The translations under genes and the position numbers were made by a program. From positions 1,398,024-1,462,023 of the forward strand of contig NZ_BBRG01000001.1 in assembly GCF_000975155.1 (NCBI RefSeq): a stretch of 64,000 bases of DNA. Reading direction: 5' to 3'. Below are positions 49,001 through 58,370 of this stretch, one piece after another (within the stretch, counting starts at the first letter, position 1; every line of letters begins with the position of its first letter). The stretch comes from Demequina globuliformis (GTDB lineage Bacteria > Actinomycetota > Actinomycetes > Actinomycetales > Demequinaceae). The notes below the pieces were generated by a model. It was not told the origin of the DNA, did not search any database, and saw only the letters and a program-made list of their open reading frames with translations.

Positions 49001-49508
49001 CCGACAGGCGCCGCCGGGCTTACCTGAGTGTGCTGCTCGGGGTCGGGCGGTAGTGCGCGATCTCGAGTCCTCGCAGCACTCCCTTGTAGCGCTCGGGGAA
49101 GCATGTGGCGAGGACCGCGATGGATGACAACCACTGAGGCGATGCTCCCCGTAGCGCGAGACGTGTCGATAACCCGCGTCGCCGTTGACACTTCCTCATG
49201 TGTCTGTGCTCTCAGGATCGCTATCGGATCGTGTTCGAGCCCGTCCGCGTCGATCAGGGCCAGGTGCGGGATCCCGCTTGGACGGCTTCGGCGGAGGAAC
49301 CCCGCGGGCTGTCAACGAAGATCGTTGTGGCGTGTAGGTCGTGCATGTGTTGCCCCCTTTGTATGCGGGCGCCGCAGTCGCGTTGCTCGGCTCGCCCGTG
49401 GCATGACTCTAGAGCCACGCAGCCCCCGGCAGTCGTCGAGTGTCGAGAATCGCCGATGTTCGGCGCTCAGCGACTGCTGGGCCCAGATTCTGCGCCGGAG
49501 CCGCGTGA
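49001..49508. other. 508-bp stretch without an intact gene
   Basis: No undisturbed reading frame of convincing composition; a broken minus-strand gene can be pieced together (49020-49346). The rest (49347-49508) has nothing recognisable. Confidence 0.55.
49020..49346 (-). pseudogene. frameshifted remnant of a ~110-aa gene, unknown family
   Basis: Reading the minus strand from ATG 49346 (GGGGG-type ribosome binding site upstream) gives MHDLHATTIFVDSPRG, continues sensibly in a second frame as FLRRSRPSGIPHLALIDADGLEHDPIAIL, and ends in a third frame as GASPQWLSSIAVLATCFPERYK then GVLRGLEIAHYRPTPSSTLR and TAA at 49020. Two frameshifts would be needed, each near a frame-specific stop. The pieces look protein-like, the whole does not code. 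I do not recognise the family. Confidence 0.35.
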
Positions 49509-51887
49509 CTAGGCCGCCCTCTCGCGCACCACTCTGGCGATGTCGACCCGCCGGATGGCGCGCGCCGCCGGCCACTGCGAGACGGCCGCTGCGAGGAGAA
49601 CTCCCAGGGCGGCTGCCGGTAGCGTCCACCAGCCCCATTGAAGCTCCAGTGTGAACAGGTCGTCATTGAAGGAAGCGAGGAAGGCACCTGCTGACCAGGC
49701 ACCGATTGCGAGCCCAAACGGGATGCCCAGCACGGTCGCTACGAGGTTCTCGGTGGCGACGGCCCCGGCGACTTTCCGCAACGGGGCTCCCGCGGCGCGC
49801 AGGGTGGCGAGTTCACCTGTGCGCTCGACGACGTTGACGGACATCGTGACGTACATCACGGCCAGCGCGAGCACCGTGCCCATCACAATCATGATGCCAA
49901 TGAACGCCCAGAACAGTCCCAGGTACTGATTGAGCTGGCCAACGATGGCTCTGACGTCCTGATACGCGACTACGCCTTCAAGCTGTGTGACGGTGTCGCG
50001 GATCTGGTCGCGAGCTGTCTCCGTCGTGGACTCCGCAGTGAACGCAAGCGCGTAACTCTCGGTCCCTTCGTTGGGCAGGAGCGAGCGGGCGGTGTCGTTG
50101 GTCGCGTACACGGACGTGCCAATGGGCTCGTCGAGGAACCCCACGACGGTGACCTCGTTCTGCCCCGCATCGGAGGTGATGGTGATGGTGTCCCCGGCCG
50201 CAATGCCAATCTCTTCCGAGAGGAACTGGCCGGCAAGCACGCCGTCGTCAGGCAACGTGACGGCTGTCCCGTCTGTCCCGATGAAGCCATGCATCTGCGT
50301 GTCAGGTTCAAACCCCGTCAGGGTGGTCTGGTAGGTCCCATCCGGACCCTTGAGGGTGACTTGCCCAAGCGTGGTGGCTTCGACGCGCTCCACGCCGTCT
50401 ACATCGGCGAGCGCGTCGCCAACGCCGGCTTCTGACTGGGCCACCACGGACGCATCTTCGAGTTCGATGTCCTCGAACTGCGTCGTGATCGCGGCCAGGA
50501 TCGAGGTCATCATCCCCACCGAGGTCAGGACGAGGACCAGCGCCAACACGGTGCCGAGCATGGTGGCGAGAGTGCGCCGCTTGGACCGCACTACGTCGCG
50601 CAGCGCCATCCGGCCGCTCACGGGGAGCCACCGCTGCCGCGCGACCCACCTGCTCCACCCGCCAGGCGCCTTCGCATCGGATGCCGGGCGCATTGCCTGC
50701 GCCGGCGCGATCCGGGAGGCGCTGACTGCGGGCCCGAGCGCGCCAAGCACTCCCACCACAACGCCAAAGACGAGGCCGATCACGAGCATCCACGGGTAGT
50801 TGCGCACCACGGTGTCGGGGACCCCGATGAACCCGGTGTAGGCGGACGTGATCGCGGCATTGGCCGGCACACCCAGCGCGACGCCGAGGAGTGCTCCCAC
50901 CCCGCCCATGAGCAGCCCCTGAAGCACGTAGTGACGCAGTACGCGTCCACGCCTGGCGCCGGCGGCCATCATGGTGCCGATCACCGGCGTCTCCTGCAGG
51001 ATTCTGCGCGTCAAGAGCACCCACGACGCCACGCCGGCCGCGATCAGGAACAGGGCGGGGAACGCGACGGACATCTGGTCAAAGCCTTGGAGGTCTTCAC
51101 TCAAGGTGGCGTTGGACGGCTGGTCGGCCTGACTTTGAAGGGCCGATGCCCCAGCATCCGTCATCGCTTGGGCGACAGCAATGCCGGTGTCCGTCTCCCA
51201 AGGCTCGCGTTTCTCCGAGGCGACCCGGGCATCGGCCGTATCCGGCAGCAGCACCTGGGTCTGGTTGGCGGGTATCTCAAACCAGCCCTGAACCGACTCT
51301 TCCGGGGCGAAGGCCACGGCGAAAGAGTTGGGATCAGACAAAATCTCTTGGCGCGAGCGCGCGGGCCAGAGGTACTCGGGGGAGTCGACCACGCCCTGCA
51401 CGGTGACGTCGACCCAGCCGGTCGTGGAGAAGATCTGCAGCGTGTCTCCTGGACCCACCCCGAAGGTGTCCGCGGCGTGGGTCTCAAGCAAGATCTGGTC
51501 GGTGGCGCCCTCGTCGAAGTAGTCGCCGTCAATCACGTCGACCTGGTTGACCGCCGGCTGCGCGTCGGTGGGCATGCCAATCACGCGTCCCACGAGCTTG
51601 GTGTCCTCGATCAGCATCGGGGGATCCACTTGCGTGCGTGTGATCGCCGCGCTCGCACCGGCGTCGAGCGCGTCTTGTGCGACCGCGTCCAAGTCGCCGC
51701 CCGTGGCCGTCAGATCCGCAAAGTGCAGGCGTTCGTAAGTCTGGTCGTAGGACGCGGAGAGGTTCTGGAACGCACCTGCGGTGGCGATGTAGATCATCAC
51801 GCCAAGCATGATGGTGACGGCGACTGCAATGACCTGCGCTTTGGAGCGCCACAGGTCCCTGAAAGCCTTCTTGGTGGTGGCGTTCAT
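49509..51887 (-). CDS. FtsX/MacB-like ABC transporter permease
   Basis: A 792-residue membrane protein: N-terminal helix (KAQVIAVAVTIMLGVMIYIATAGAF), a large extracellular domain (about 50-250), then three helices, a second copy of helix plus extracellular domain (MALRDVVRSKRRTLATMLGTVLALVLVLTSVGMMTSI), and a last set of three (GLFWAFIGIMIVMGTVLALAVMYVTMSVNVVERTGELATLRAAGAP). Duplicated FtsX fold as in lipoprotein or peptide exporters of Gram-positives. Gene start 5 bp after the ATPase gene. Substrate unknown. Confidence 0.9.
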   Translation of the reverse strand: MNATTKKAFRDLWRSKAQVIAVAVTIMLGVMIYIATAGAFQNLSASYDQTYERLHFADLTATGGDLDAVAQDALDAGASAAITRTQVDPPMLIEDTKLVGRVIGMPTDAQPAVNQVDVIDGDYFDEGATDQILLETHAADTFGVGPGDTLQIFSTTGWVDVTVQGVVDSPEYLWPARSRQEILSDPNSFAVAFAPEESVQGWFEIPANQTQVLLPDTADARVASEKREPWETDTGIAVAQAMTDAGASALQSQADQPSNATLSEDLQGFDQMSVAFPALFLIAAGVASWVLLTRRILQETPVIGTMMAAGARRGRVLRHYVLQGLLMGGVGALLGVALGVPANAAITSAYTGFIGVPDTVVRNYPWMLVIGLVFGVVVGVLGALGPAVSASRIAPAQAMRPASDAKAPGGWSRWVARQRWLPVSGRMALRDVVRSKRRTLATMLGTVLALVLVLTSVGMMTSILAAITTQFEDIELEDASVVAQSEAGVGDALADVDGVERVEATTLGQVTLKGPDGTYQTTLTGFEPDTQMHGFIGTDGTAVTLPDDGVLAGQFLSEEIGIAAGDTITITSDAGQNEVTVVGFLDEPIGTSVYATNDTARSLLPNEGTESYALAFTAESTTETARDQIRDTVTQLEGVVAYQDVRAIVGQLNQYLGLFWAFIGIMIVMGTVLALAVMYVTMSVNVVERTGELATLRAAGAPLRKVAGAVATENLVATVLGIPFGLAIGAWSAGAFLASFNDDLFTLELQWGWWTLPAAALGVLLAAAVSQWPAARAIRRVDIARVVRERAA

Positions 51888-51892
51888 GCGGG

Positions 51893-52615
51893 CTACCAGG
51901 TGACATCCGCGGCGGCCGCGGGGGAGTCGTTGGACTCGATGGACTTGATCTGGCCGTCGACCACGGTGATGACACGGTCCGCAATCTGCCCCACGGAGAG
52001 GTTGTGGGTGACGATGATGATGGTTTTTCCCTGGCGATTGAGTTCCTGCAGTAGTTCGAGGATCTGGCGCCCGGTGGGCAGGTCAAGTGCGCCCGTCGGC
52101 TCGTCGGCGAGCAGGATGTCGGGGTCGGTCGCGAGGGCGCGGGCCACGGCGACACGCTGCTGCTGGCCGCCGGACAGTTGCGCCGGGAAGCTGTCGAGTT
52201 TGTCGCCTAGCCCCACAGCTTCCAGGTGAGCGGGAACCTGGGCTTTGTCGCCCCGGCCGGTCATCTCGACAATCATCTCGACGTTCTCGCGTGCGGTGAG
52301 GGTGGGGATGAGGTTGAAGAACTGGAAGATGAAGCCCACGTGGTCACGGCGGAAGTCGCTGAGCTTGGCCGGCTTGGTGCGGGAGATGTCCTCGCCTGCG
52401 ACCATGACCGTGCCGCTCGTCGCTGTCTCGATTCCGCCAATGATGTTGCACAGCGTGGTCTTTCCCGACCCGGAGGGGCCGATGACCACCACGAACTCGC
52501 CTGAGGAGATCTCCAGGTCAACGCCCTTGAGGGCATGGACGGCGGCATCGCCTTCGCCAAAGACTTTGGTCAGCCCGGTGAGGTGGACTCCTCGAGCGGT
52601 GGTGGTGGCGGTCAT
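51893..52615 (-). CDS. ABC transporter ATPase, LolD/MacB type
   Basis: A 240-residue ATPase: Walker A GPSGSGKTTL, signature LSGGQQQRVAVARALA, Walker B ILLADEPTGALDLPTG, switch VTHN. The family drives MacB-type mechanotransmission rather than classic transport. Overlaps the TetR stop (ATGA); forms a system with the FtsX-like permease. Confidence 0.94.
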   Translation of the reverse strand: MTATTTARGVHLTGLTKVFGEGDAAVHALKGVDLEISSGEFVVVIGPSGSGKTTLCNIIGGIETATSGTVMVAGEDISRTKPAKLSDFRRDHVGFIFQFFNLIPTLTARENVEMIVEMTGRGDKAQVPAHLEAVGLGDKLDSFPAQLSGGQQQRVAVARALATDPDILLADEPTGALDLPTGRQILELLQELNRQGKTIIIVTHNLSVGQIADRVITVVDGQIKSIESNDSPAAAADVTW

Positions 52616-53241
52616 GAGTCCTCCTTGACGGTGGGCGCGGTGAAGATTCCGTGGGTGTAGGCATGGGTCGCTGCGGTCGCTAGGCGCGTCATGCCTGGTT
52701 CCGTCAGTGGATCAGTGCCAAGTGCGTCGCCGATGTGCTCGTGCAGGAGCAGTAGGGAGAGGTCGTTGGCGAGGACAAAGGCCGCGCGCGCGGGCGGGTC
52801 GGGCGTGGAGCGTGTGGCGCCAGCGGCGTCCATCTGAGCGAGCAACTCCTGCGTCATGGTGAACCACTGTCGGAACAGGCTGCGGCCGGCGTCAGATCCA
52901 TCGAGTAGCGCTCGCCTGAGGTAGGCAAAGACGGGGGACGCCTGGGGAAGGTGGCGCGCCATGGCGGCCGCGAGTCCGCTGGCTTGGGCGTCCACGTCCG
53001 CGGTACCCGGTGCGGTCGCGGGGTCGAGAAGCACGTCGCGCAGCGCGTCGAAAACTCCCACGACCGTGGCGTCGACCGCCTCAATGAGCCCGGCCTTGGA
53101 TCCAAAGTGATGCGGGATGAGGGCGGGCGAGACGCCCACCGCGGCGGCGATGTCGCGAATCGACACCGCCTCGCTGCCGCGCTCGGCGAACAGGCGCAGG
53201 GCGGCGTCGATGATCCGGTCGCGGGCCTGGGACGTGGTCAC
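52612..53241 (-). CDS. TetR family regulator of the MacB-like system
   Basis: A 209-residue repressor: RIIDAALRLFAERGSEAVSIRDIAAAVGVSPALIPHHFGSKAGLIEAVD is the HTH (about 8-55). GTG start at 53241 with TACGGT 6 nt upstream. First gene of the operon; a perfect TetR-type palindrome lies at 53253-53270, between this promoter and the divergent peptidase gene. Confidence 0.92.
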   Translation of the reverse strand: MTTSQARDRIIDAALRLFAERGSEAVSIRDIAAAVGVSPALIPHHFGSKAGLIEAVDATVVGVFDALRDVLLDPATAPGTADVDAQASGLAAAMARHLPQASPVFAYLRRALLDGSDAGRSLFRQWFTMTQELLAQMDAAGATRSTPDPPARAAFVLANDLSLLLLHEHIGDALGTDPLTEPGMTRLATAATHAYTHGIFTAPTVKEDS

Positions 53242-53247
53242 GCCTTC

Positions 53248-53253
53248 ACCGTA
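53248..53253 (-). promoter_or_regulatory. -10 box of the TetR gene
   Basis: TACGGT on the minus strand ends 6 nt before GTG 53241; it abuts the operator. Confidence 0.45.
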
Positions 53254-53270
53254 CTGAACAGTTGTTCAGT
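53253..53270. promoter_or_regulatory. TetR operator
   Basis: ACTGAACAGTTGTTCAGT, perfect 8-bp arms, 2-bp spacer; overlaps the edge of the minus-strand -10 box. Likely autoregulation of the TetR-ABC operon. Confidence 0.75.
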
Positions 53271-53340
53271 CTGCAATGGCACGGCGGTGCGGCCCATGGA
53301 AGCCGCCCGACGGTCGGCGGTCGGCGCCCGCTTACAGGGT

Positions 53341-53346
53341 TACGGT
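53341..53346 (+). promoter_or_regulatory. -10 box of the S9 peptidase gene
   Basis: TACGGT ends 5 nt before the ATG at 53352; leaderless transcript likely. Confidence 0.35.
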
Positions 53347-53351
53347 GGAGT

Positions 53352-55457
53352 ATGAGCTCGTACTCCAGCCTCACCGACATCATCGCCGTCCCACGAGTCG
53401 AGGGCCTTGCTCTCGCGCCCGACGGCACCTACGCGGTGCTCACCGTCGCCACGCTCGCCAAGGACCAGACCTCGTATGAGCGCGCCCTGTGGAAAGTGCC
53501 CACCTCTGGTGACGGCGCGCCCGTGCGCCTGACCCGCTCCGCGAAGGGCGAAGGCGGCGCGGCGTTCCTGTCCACCGGAGACCTCGTGTTCACCTCTGCG
53601 CGCCCAGGGGGCGGCGACGAGGACGCGTCGCAATTGTGGCTCCTGCCCGCAAACGGGGGAGAGGCGCGGCCTGTGACGGGCTTCGCGGGTGGCGCAGGTG
53701 GCGTGGCGGCGACGGCGGCCGATGCCCCGGTGGCGGCATTCACCGCGGGTCAGCTTCCTGCCGCGAAAGACCTCGACGAGGACACTGCGTTGCGTGGCAT
53801 CCGGTCCAAGCGCAAGGTCAACGCCATCTGGCACAGCACCTATCCCATCCGCCACTGGGACCACGACCTAGGGCCCGACCACACCCACCTCTTCGCGCTG
53901 GATGCATCCGAGATCCCCGCAGAGACGGCCACCGCCCCGGCCGCGCCGAGCGCAGCGGAAGGCGACGAAGAATCCGAGGGGTCAGAAGTGCCCGCCCCCA
54001 CGGTGTACCCGCGCCACATGGCGCGCCCGCAGGACCTCACGCCCGGCGCTCGCCGGTGGAGCGACGCCCCGGCGGCGGCCGTCAGCCCCGACGGCTCCGC
54101 GGTGCTCGCGACGCTCGAGGTCCCCGAGGGACGGAGCAAGCGCAAGGACCTGGTGCGCATCGTCCGCGCCACCGGAGCACACACCGTGGTGCGCAGCGAT
54201 GCAGGCGTCGACATCGGCGCCCCGACCTACAGCCTCGATGGCAACGCGATCGCCTACCTTCGCCAGGCCCATTCCGATCCCAGCGGGCCCACACAGGTCG
54301 AGACGTGGGTGGCGGACGCCGACGGCGGCAACCCGCGACGCGTTGCCGAGCACTGGGACAGGTGGCCCAGTTCGCTGCAGTTCTCGCACGACTCAGCGGC
54401 GCTGGTCGCGACGGCGGACAGCGACGGGCGCGGACCCATCTTCCGCATCGACCTCGCGACGGATGAGGTCACCCAGATCACCACTGACGATGCTCACTAC
54501 AGCGCAGTCCGCGTCGATCGCGGCACGGGCGACCTGGTCGCGCTGCGCACCACGATGCTGCGCCCCGCGCACCCGGTGCGCGTGAACGCCGCCGGGACCG
54601 TCACGGAACTGGCGACCCCGGCCCCGGCAGAAGAAGCCGAGGCGACGCTCACGGATGTCGAGACCCTCGCCGAGGACGGTGCGCGCGTTCGCGGCTGGCT
54701 GCTCACCCCGCCTGACGCGTCGGAGGACAACCCGGCGCCGCTCCTACTGTGGATTCACGGCGGCCCGCTCAACTCATGGAACGCCTGGTCGTGGCGGTGG
54801 ACACCCGCGCTCGCCGTCGCCCGCGGCTACGCCGTGCTGCTCCCCGACCCCGCGCTGTCGACTGGCTACGGGCTGGAGTTCATCGCGCGCGGCTGGAACT
54901 CATGGGGCCACAAGCCGTTCACCGACCTCCTGGCAATCACCGACGCCGTTGAGGACCGTCCCGAGATCGACTCCACCCGCACCGCCGCGATGGGTGGATC
55001 CTTTGGCGGATACATGGCGAACTGGGTGGCTGGCCACACCGATCGCTTTGACGCGATCGTCACCCACGCGAGCCTGTGGGCGCTCGACCAGTTTGGGCCC
55101 ACCACGGACCACGCGGACTACTGGCAGTCGATCTTCACGCCCGAGGCCATGGTGGAGCACTCGCCGCACCGAGCGGTGAAGGACATCTCGACCCCCATGC
55201 TCGTCATCCACGGCGACAAGGACTACCGCGTGCCCATCGGGGAGGGTCTGCGCCTGTGGGCCGAGCTCGCTGAGCACTTCGCCGCCGACGACGGCACCAT
55301 GGTGCACCGCTACTTGTACTTCCCGGATGAGAACCACTGGATTCTCAAGCCGCAGCACACCGTGGTCTGGTACGAGGGCGTGTTCGCATTCCTCGCCCAG
55401 CACGTACTGGGCCAGGAGGAGGGAGCACCCGAGTCGTTGCGGATCTCCGGCGCGTGA
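53352..55457 (+). CDS. S9 family (acylaminoacyl-type) peptidase
   Basis: A 701-residue serine peptidase: N-terminal seven-blade propeller (about 1-430; repeats with ISPDGSAVLAT-like TolB segments) and a C-terminal alpha/beta hydrolase with GGSFGGYMANW (catalytic Ser), HGDKDYRVP (Asp) and DENHWI (His). A Glu/Pro-rich insert (TATAPAAPSAAEGDEESEGSEVPAP, about 205-225) lies in the propeller. No signal peptide: cytoplasmic oligopeptidase or acylpeptide hydrolase. Divergent from the TetR operon. Confidence 0.93.
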   Translation: MSSYSSLTDIIAVPRVEGLALAPDGTYAVLTVATLAKDQTSYERALWKVPTSGDGAPVRLTRSAKGEGGAAFLSTGDLVFTSARPGGGDEDASQLWLLPANGGEARPVTGFAGGAGGVAATAADAPVAAFTAGQLPAAKDLDEDTALRGIRSKRKVNAIWHSTYPIRHWDHDLGPDHTHLFALDASEIPAETATAPAAPSAAEGDEESEGSEVPAPTVYPRHMARPQDLTPGARRWSDAPAAAVSPDGSAVLATLEVPEGRSKRKDLVRIVRATGAHTVVRSDAGVDIGAPTYSLDGNAIAYLRQAHSDPSGPTQVETWVADADGGNPRRVAEHWDRWPSSLQFSHDSAALVATADSDGRGPIFRIDLATDEVTQITTDDAHYSAVRVDRGTGDLVALRTTMLRPAHPVRVNAAGTVTELATPAPAEEAEATLTDVETLAEDGARVRGWLLTPPDASEDNPAPLLLWIHGGPLNSWNAWSWRWTPALAVARGYAVLLPDPALSTGYGLEFIARGWNSWGHKPFTDLLAITDAVEDRPEIDSTRTAAMGGSFGGYMANWVAGHTDRFDAIVTHASLWALDQFGPTTDHADYWQSIFTPEAMVEHSPHRAVKDISTPMLVIHGDKDYRVPIGEGLRLWAELAEHFAADDGTMVHRYLYFPDENHWILKPQHTVVWYEGVFAFLAQHVLGQEEGAPESLRISGA

Positions 55458-55512
55458 CGGTGCACGCCGCGCGGCTGGCGCGGCGGTGGTTATCGTTTCT
55501 GCGAATGACCGC

Positions 55513-55518
55513 TAGGTT
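55513..55518 (+). promoter_or_regulatory. -10 box of the 56-aa membrane protein gene
   Basis: TAGGTT ends 6 nt before the ATG at 55525; leaderless transcript predicted. Confidence 0.45.
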
Positions 55519-55524
55519 GCTCGC

Positions 55525-55695
55525 ATGACTGGCATCGATTCATGGCTACTCATCGTCGGCATCGTTGCCATCGTGGGCCTCGTCGCGTACGTCGCGTGGC
55601 GCCGCCACTCCTGGCCGACCGCGATCTTCGTGGGGCTTGGGCTAGCCGCGATCCTGTTCGGCCTGGAGTGGTCCGTCGACCAATTGGTCGCCTAA
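55525..55695 (+). CDS. small membrane protein (56 aa), unknown
   Basis: A 56-residue frame with two hydrophobic helices (WLLIVGIVAIVGLVAYVAW and AIFVGLGLAAILFGLEWSV) joined by RRHSWPT. The typical -10 box 6 nt upstream and the good codon use support it as a gene. No family recognised. Ends 17 bp before a GCATCGGCCC word that forms a small hairpin. Confidence 0.6.
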   Translation: MTGIDSWLLIVGIVAIVGLVAYVAWRRHSWPTAIFVGLGLAAILFGLEWSVDQLVA

Positions 55696-55711
55696 CTGCT
55701 CAGTCACCCTG

Positions 55712-55732
55712 GCATCGGCCCTCACCCGATGC
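55712..55732. repeat. small hairpin made of the GCATCGG word
   Basis: GCATCGG and CCGATGC flank a 7-nt loop directly after the small membrane protein gene, a miniature of the hairpins at 21241 and 23831. Confidence 0.55.
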
Positions 55733-55745
55733 CTTCCGCACGCAA

Positions 55746-55782
55746 CAGCGCCGGCGCCCTCTGGGGAAGAGCGCCGGCGCTG
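55746..55782 (-). terminator. terminator of acs
   Basis: Perfect 12-bp arms CAGCGCCGGCGC (55746-55757) and complement (55771-55782), 13-nt loop, 19 bp after the acs stop codon. Can act on both strands. Confidence 0.75.
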
Positions 55783-55800
55783 CGGTGTGTGGTGTGACGA

Positions 55801-57798
55801 TTAGTCGTCGTCGGCCTGACCGGACTCCATGCCGTCACGGATGGCCGCCATCACCGTGGCATCAGCCAGGGTGGTGACGTCGCCCACCTCGCGGTGCTCT
55901 GCCACATCACGGAGCAGGCGCCGCATGATCTTGCCCGAACGCGTCTTCGGGACCTCCTTCACCACCAGCACGGTGCGCGGCTTAGCCAGGGCGCCAATCT
56001 CGCGCTTGACCTGCTCGCGCAGCTCGGCCGCGATCTCGTGGTTGCTGTGGTTCGCGCCGTCGGAGTCGTCACCGATTACGACGAACGCCACGACTGCCTG
56101 CCCCGTGGTCTCGTCCTTGGCGCCCACCACCGCGGCCTCGACTACCCACGGGTGCGCCACCAGGGCGGACTCGATCTCGGTCGTCGACAGGCGGTGGCCG
56201 GACACGTTCATGACGTCATCCACGCGGCCCATCAGCCAGATGTCGCCGTCAGCGTCGCGCTTGGCGCCGTCGCCGGCGAAGTACAGGCCCTTGAAGCGGC
56301 TCCAGTACGTCTCCTCGTAACGCTCACGGTCGCCCCACACGCCGCGCAGCATCGACGGCCATGGCTGGTCGAGCACCAGGTAGCCACCGCGGCCGGGCCC
56401 GACCTCGCTGGCGTCGTCGTCCACCACCGCCGCGGACACACCAGGCAGCGGCACCTGCGCTGATCCCGGCTTGGTGGCCGTCACACCTGGTAGCGGAGCG
56501 ATCATGATGGATCCGGTCTCCGTCTGCCACCAGGTGTCCACGATCGGGCAGCGGTCGCCGCCAATCACGCGGCGGTACCACATCCACGCCTCAGGGTTGA
56601 TGGGTTCGCCGACGGATCCCAGCAGGCGCAGCGAGGACAGGTCGAACTTGTTCGGGATCGCCTCTCCCCACTTCATGAACATGCGGATCGCTGTGGGGGC
56701 GGTGTAGAAGATCGAGACCTTGTACTTCTCGATGATCTCCCACCAGCGGCCCTCGTGCGGGGCGTTCGGGACGCCCTCGTACAGGACCTGCGTGGCCCCA
56801 TTGATCATGGGGCCGTACACGATGTACGAGTGGCCCGTGATCCAGCCCACGTCCGCCGAGCACCAGTAGACGTCGGTCTCCGGCTTGAGGTCGAACACCA
56901 CACGGTGGGTGTAGCTCACGCCGGTGAGGTAGCCACCGGTGGTGTGGAACAGACCCTTGGGAGTGCCGGTGGTGCCGGAGGTGTACAGGATGAACAACGG
57001 GTGTTCCGCCTCGACCATCACGGGGGAGTGCTGGTCGGAGGCCGGCTCGACAACGTCGTGCCACCACACGTCACGACCCTCGGTCCAGTCGGTGTCCTGG
57101 CCCGTGCGCTTGACGGTGAGGACGTGCTCGACGGTGGCTGCTTCCGTGGGGTTCGCCTCCGAGGGCGCCAGTGCGGCGTCCACGAGCGGCTTGAGTGCGA
57201 GGTGCGAACCGCGGCGGTTGCCGCCGTCCGCCGTGATGACCAGCTTGGCCTGGGCATCGTCGATGCGCTGGCGCAGGCTGTCAGAAGAGAAGCCGCCGAA
57301 CACCACGGAGTGGATCGCTCCAATGCGCGCGCACGCGAGCATGGAGATGACGGCCTCAGGGATCTGAGGCAGGTAGATGGCGACGCGGTCGCCCTTGGTC
57401 AGGCCGAGGGACTCGAGGGCGTTAGCCGCCTTCGAAACCTCGCGCTGCATGTCGGCATAGGTGAGGGTGCGGGTGTCGCCCGGCTCTCCCTCGAAGAAGA
57501 AGGCGACGCGGTCGCCGCGTCCCTCGCGCACGTGGCGGTCCACGGCGTTGTCGCAGGCGTTAAGGGTGCCGTCTGCGAACCAGCGCGCCACGGGCGCGTC
57601 GGACCAGTCGAGGGTTTCAGTAAACGGTGTGTCCCAGTGCAGTTGTTCTGCCTGTTCACGCCAGAATCCGAGGCGGTCGGCCGCGGCCTGGTTGTACAGC
57701 TCGGCCCGGGCGTTTGCCTGGGCCGCGAAGTCGGGAGACGGCGCAAAGGAGCGCGTCTCGTTGTACAGGTTCTCAAGAGTTTGGGCATCGTTGACCAT
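55801..57798 (-). CDS. acs: acetyl-CoA synthetase (AMP-forming)
   Basis: A 665-residue enzyme activating acetate to acetyl-CoA. P-loop-like [16 protein letters not shown]-binding [53 protein letters not shown], and the regulatory Lys in [11 protein letters not shown], an acetylation target in other bacteria. The N-terminal [29 protein letters not shown] cap is normal for Acs. ATG 57798 chosen: TAGAGT lies 7 nt upstream. A palindromic TTAGGAAA-type site covers the promoter. In Mycobacterium tuberculosis acs also lies a few genes from a HAD phosphatase and the tad locus. Confidence 0.95.
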   Translation of the reverse strand: MVNDAQTLENLYNETRSFAPSPDFAAQANARAELYNQAAADRLGFWREQAEQLHWDTPFTETLDWSDAPVARWFADGTLNACDNAVDRHVREGRGDRVAFFFEGEPGDTRTLTYADMQREVSKAANALESLGLTKGDRVAIYLPQIPEAVISMLACARIGAIHSVVFGGFSSDSLRQRIDDAQAKLVITADGGNRRGSHLALKPLVDAALAPSEANPTEAATVEHVLTVKRTGQDTDWTEGRDVWWHDVVEPASDQHSPVMVEAEHPLFILYTSGTTGTPKGLFHTTGGYLTGVSYTHRVVFDLKPETDVYWCSADVGWITGHSYIVYGPMINGATQVLYEGVPNAPHEGRWWEIIEKYKVSIFYTAPTAIRMFMKWGEAIPNKFDLSSLRLLGSVGEPINPEAWMWYRRVIGGDRCPIVDTWWQTETGSIMIAPLPGVTATKPGSAQVPLPGVSAAVVDDDASEVGPGRGGYLVLDQPWPSMLRGVWGDRERYEETYWSRFKGLYFAGDGAKRDADGDIWLMGRVDDVMNVSGHRLSTTEIESALVAHPWVVEAAVVGAKDETTGQAVVAFVVIGDDSDGANHSNHEIAAELREQVKREIGALAKPRTVLVVKEVPKTRSGKIMRRLLRDVAEHREVGDVTTLADATVMAAIRDGMESGQADDD

Positions 57799-57805
57799 GG
57801 TGGCC

Positions 57806-57811
57806 ACTCTA
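57806..57811 (-). promoter_or_regulatory. -10 box of acs
   Basis: TAGAGT on the minus strand ends 7 nt before the ATG; leaderless transcript predicted. Confidence 0.45.
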
Positions 57812-57816
57812 GTTTG

Positions 57817-57833
57817 TTAGGAAAGTTTCGTAA
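57817..57833. promoter_or_regulatory. ROK-type-looking operator in the acs promoter
   Basis: TTAGGAAAGTTTCGTAA, 8-bp arms around one base with a single mismatch; TTAGGAAA/TTTCCTAA sites are typical of ROK-family sugar regulators in actinobacteria. A second half site GTTTGTTAGG repeats 35 bp upstream (57847-57856). Confidence 0.5.
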
Positions 57834-57894
57834 ACCACCGACCGCGGGTTTGTTAGGGTGCCTGGTAAATCCTGCATCCACCCCCGCCTTCCTC

Positions 57895-57954
57895 GCCAAA
57901 TGGCTCCATTTGGCTGTTTTACGGGGGCAAGACGAGCGAAAAGTGCCACTTCAG
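57895..57954 (+). repeat. dispersed palindromic repeat, copy D
   Basis: GCCAAATGGCTCCATTTGGC at 57895-57914, then TGTTTTACGGGG and the tail GTGCCACTTCAG at the end. Plus orientation; not after a stop codon. With copy E (minus) it frames the 91-aa gene at 58047. Confidence 0.85.
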
Positions 57955-58046
57955 CGGGGGTGTGCGGAGGCATCGGGCCGATGCCCGGGAAGAGCCCGCT
58001 CCGCACTCACCGAGCGTGTTTGGTCACCACGTGTGACGATGAGGAG

Positions 58047-58322
58047 ATGACTGCACCAGAGGGATACGACTACCGGACCCGCTCCAACGGCGAAGTGGCG
58101 ATCTTCCACCACGGCAAGCTCTCGACCTTGATGCGGGGGGACGACGCCGCGGGGTTCCTGGAGGCGCTGAGCGACGGCGAGCCCCAAGAGGTCATGGCCC
58201 GCTTTGCTGGCAACGACGGGCAGAACGAGCATCCAGGAGGAGGCGCTGGAGCGCCTGGCGTGGGCCTTCACGGCAACGGCGAGGCGCACGCGCACCAGGA
58301 CTTCCGGCGCAAGACGGGCTAG
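58047..58322 (+). CDS. hypothetical protein (91 aa) framed by inverted repeats
   Basis: ATG 58047 follows GAGGAG without spacing. The product starts MTAPEGYDYRTRSNGEVAIFHHGKLSTLMRGDDAAGFLEALSDGEPQEVMARFAGN, a small alpha/beta-looking domain, and ends in a Gly/His-rich tail GEAHAHQDFRRKTG. The family is familiar in style from actinobacteria but I cannot name it. The gene lies alone between repeat copies D and E in opposite orientation. Confidence 0.6.
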   Translation: MTAPEGYDYRTRSNGEVAIFHHGKLSTLMRGDDAAGFLEALSDGEPQEVMARFAGNDGQNEHPGGGAGAPGVGLHGNGEAHAHQDFRRKTG

Positions 58323-58370
58323 GCCTGCGGCGCTGTTCTCCGTGGCGGCCGACGCGCGGAGTTCAGGCAC

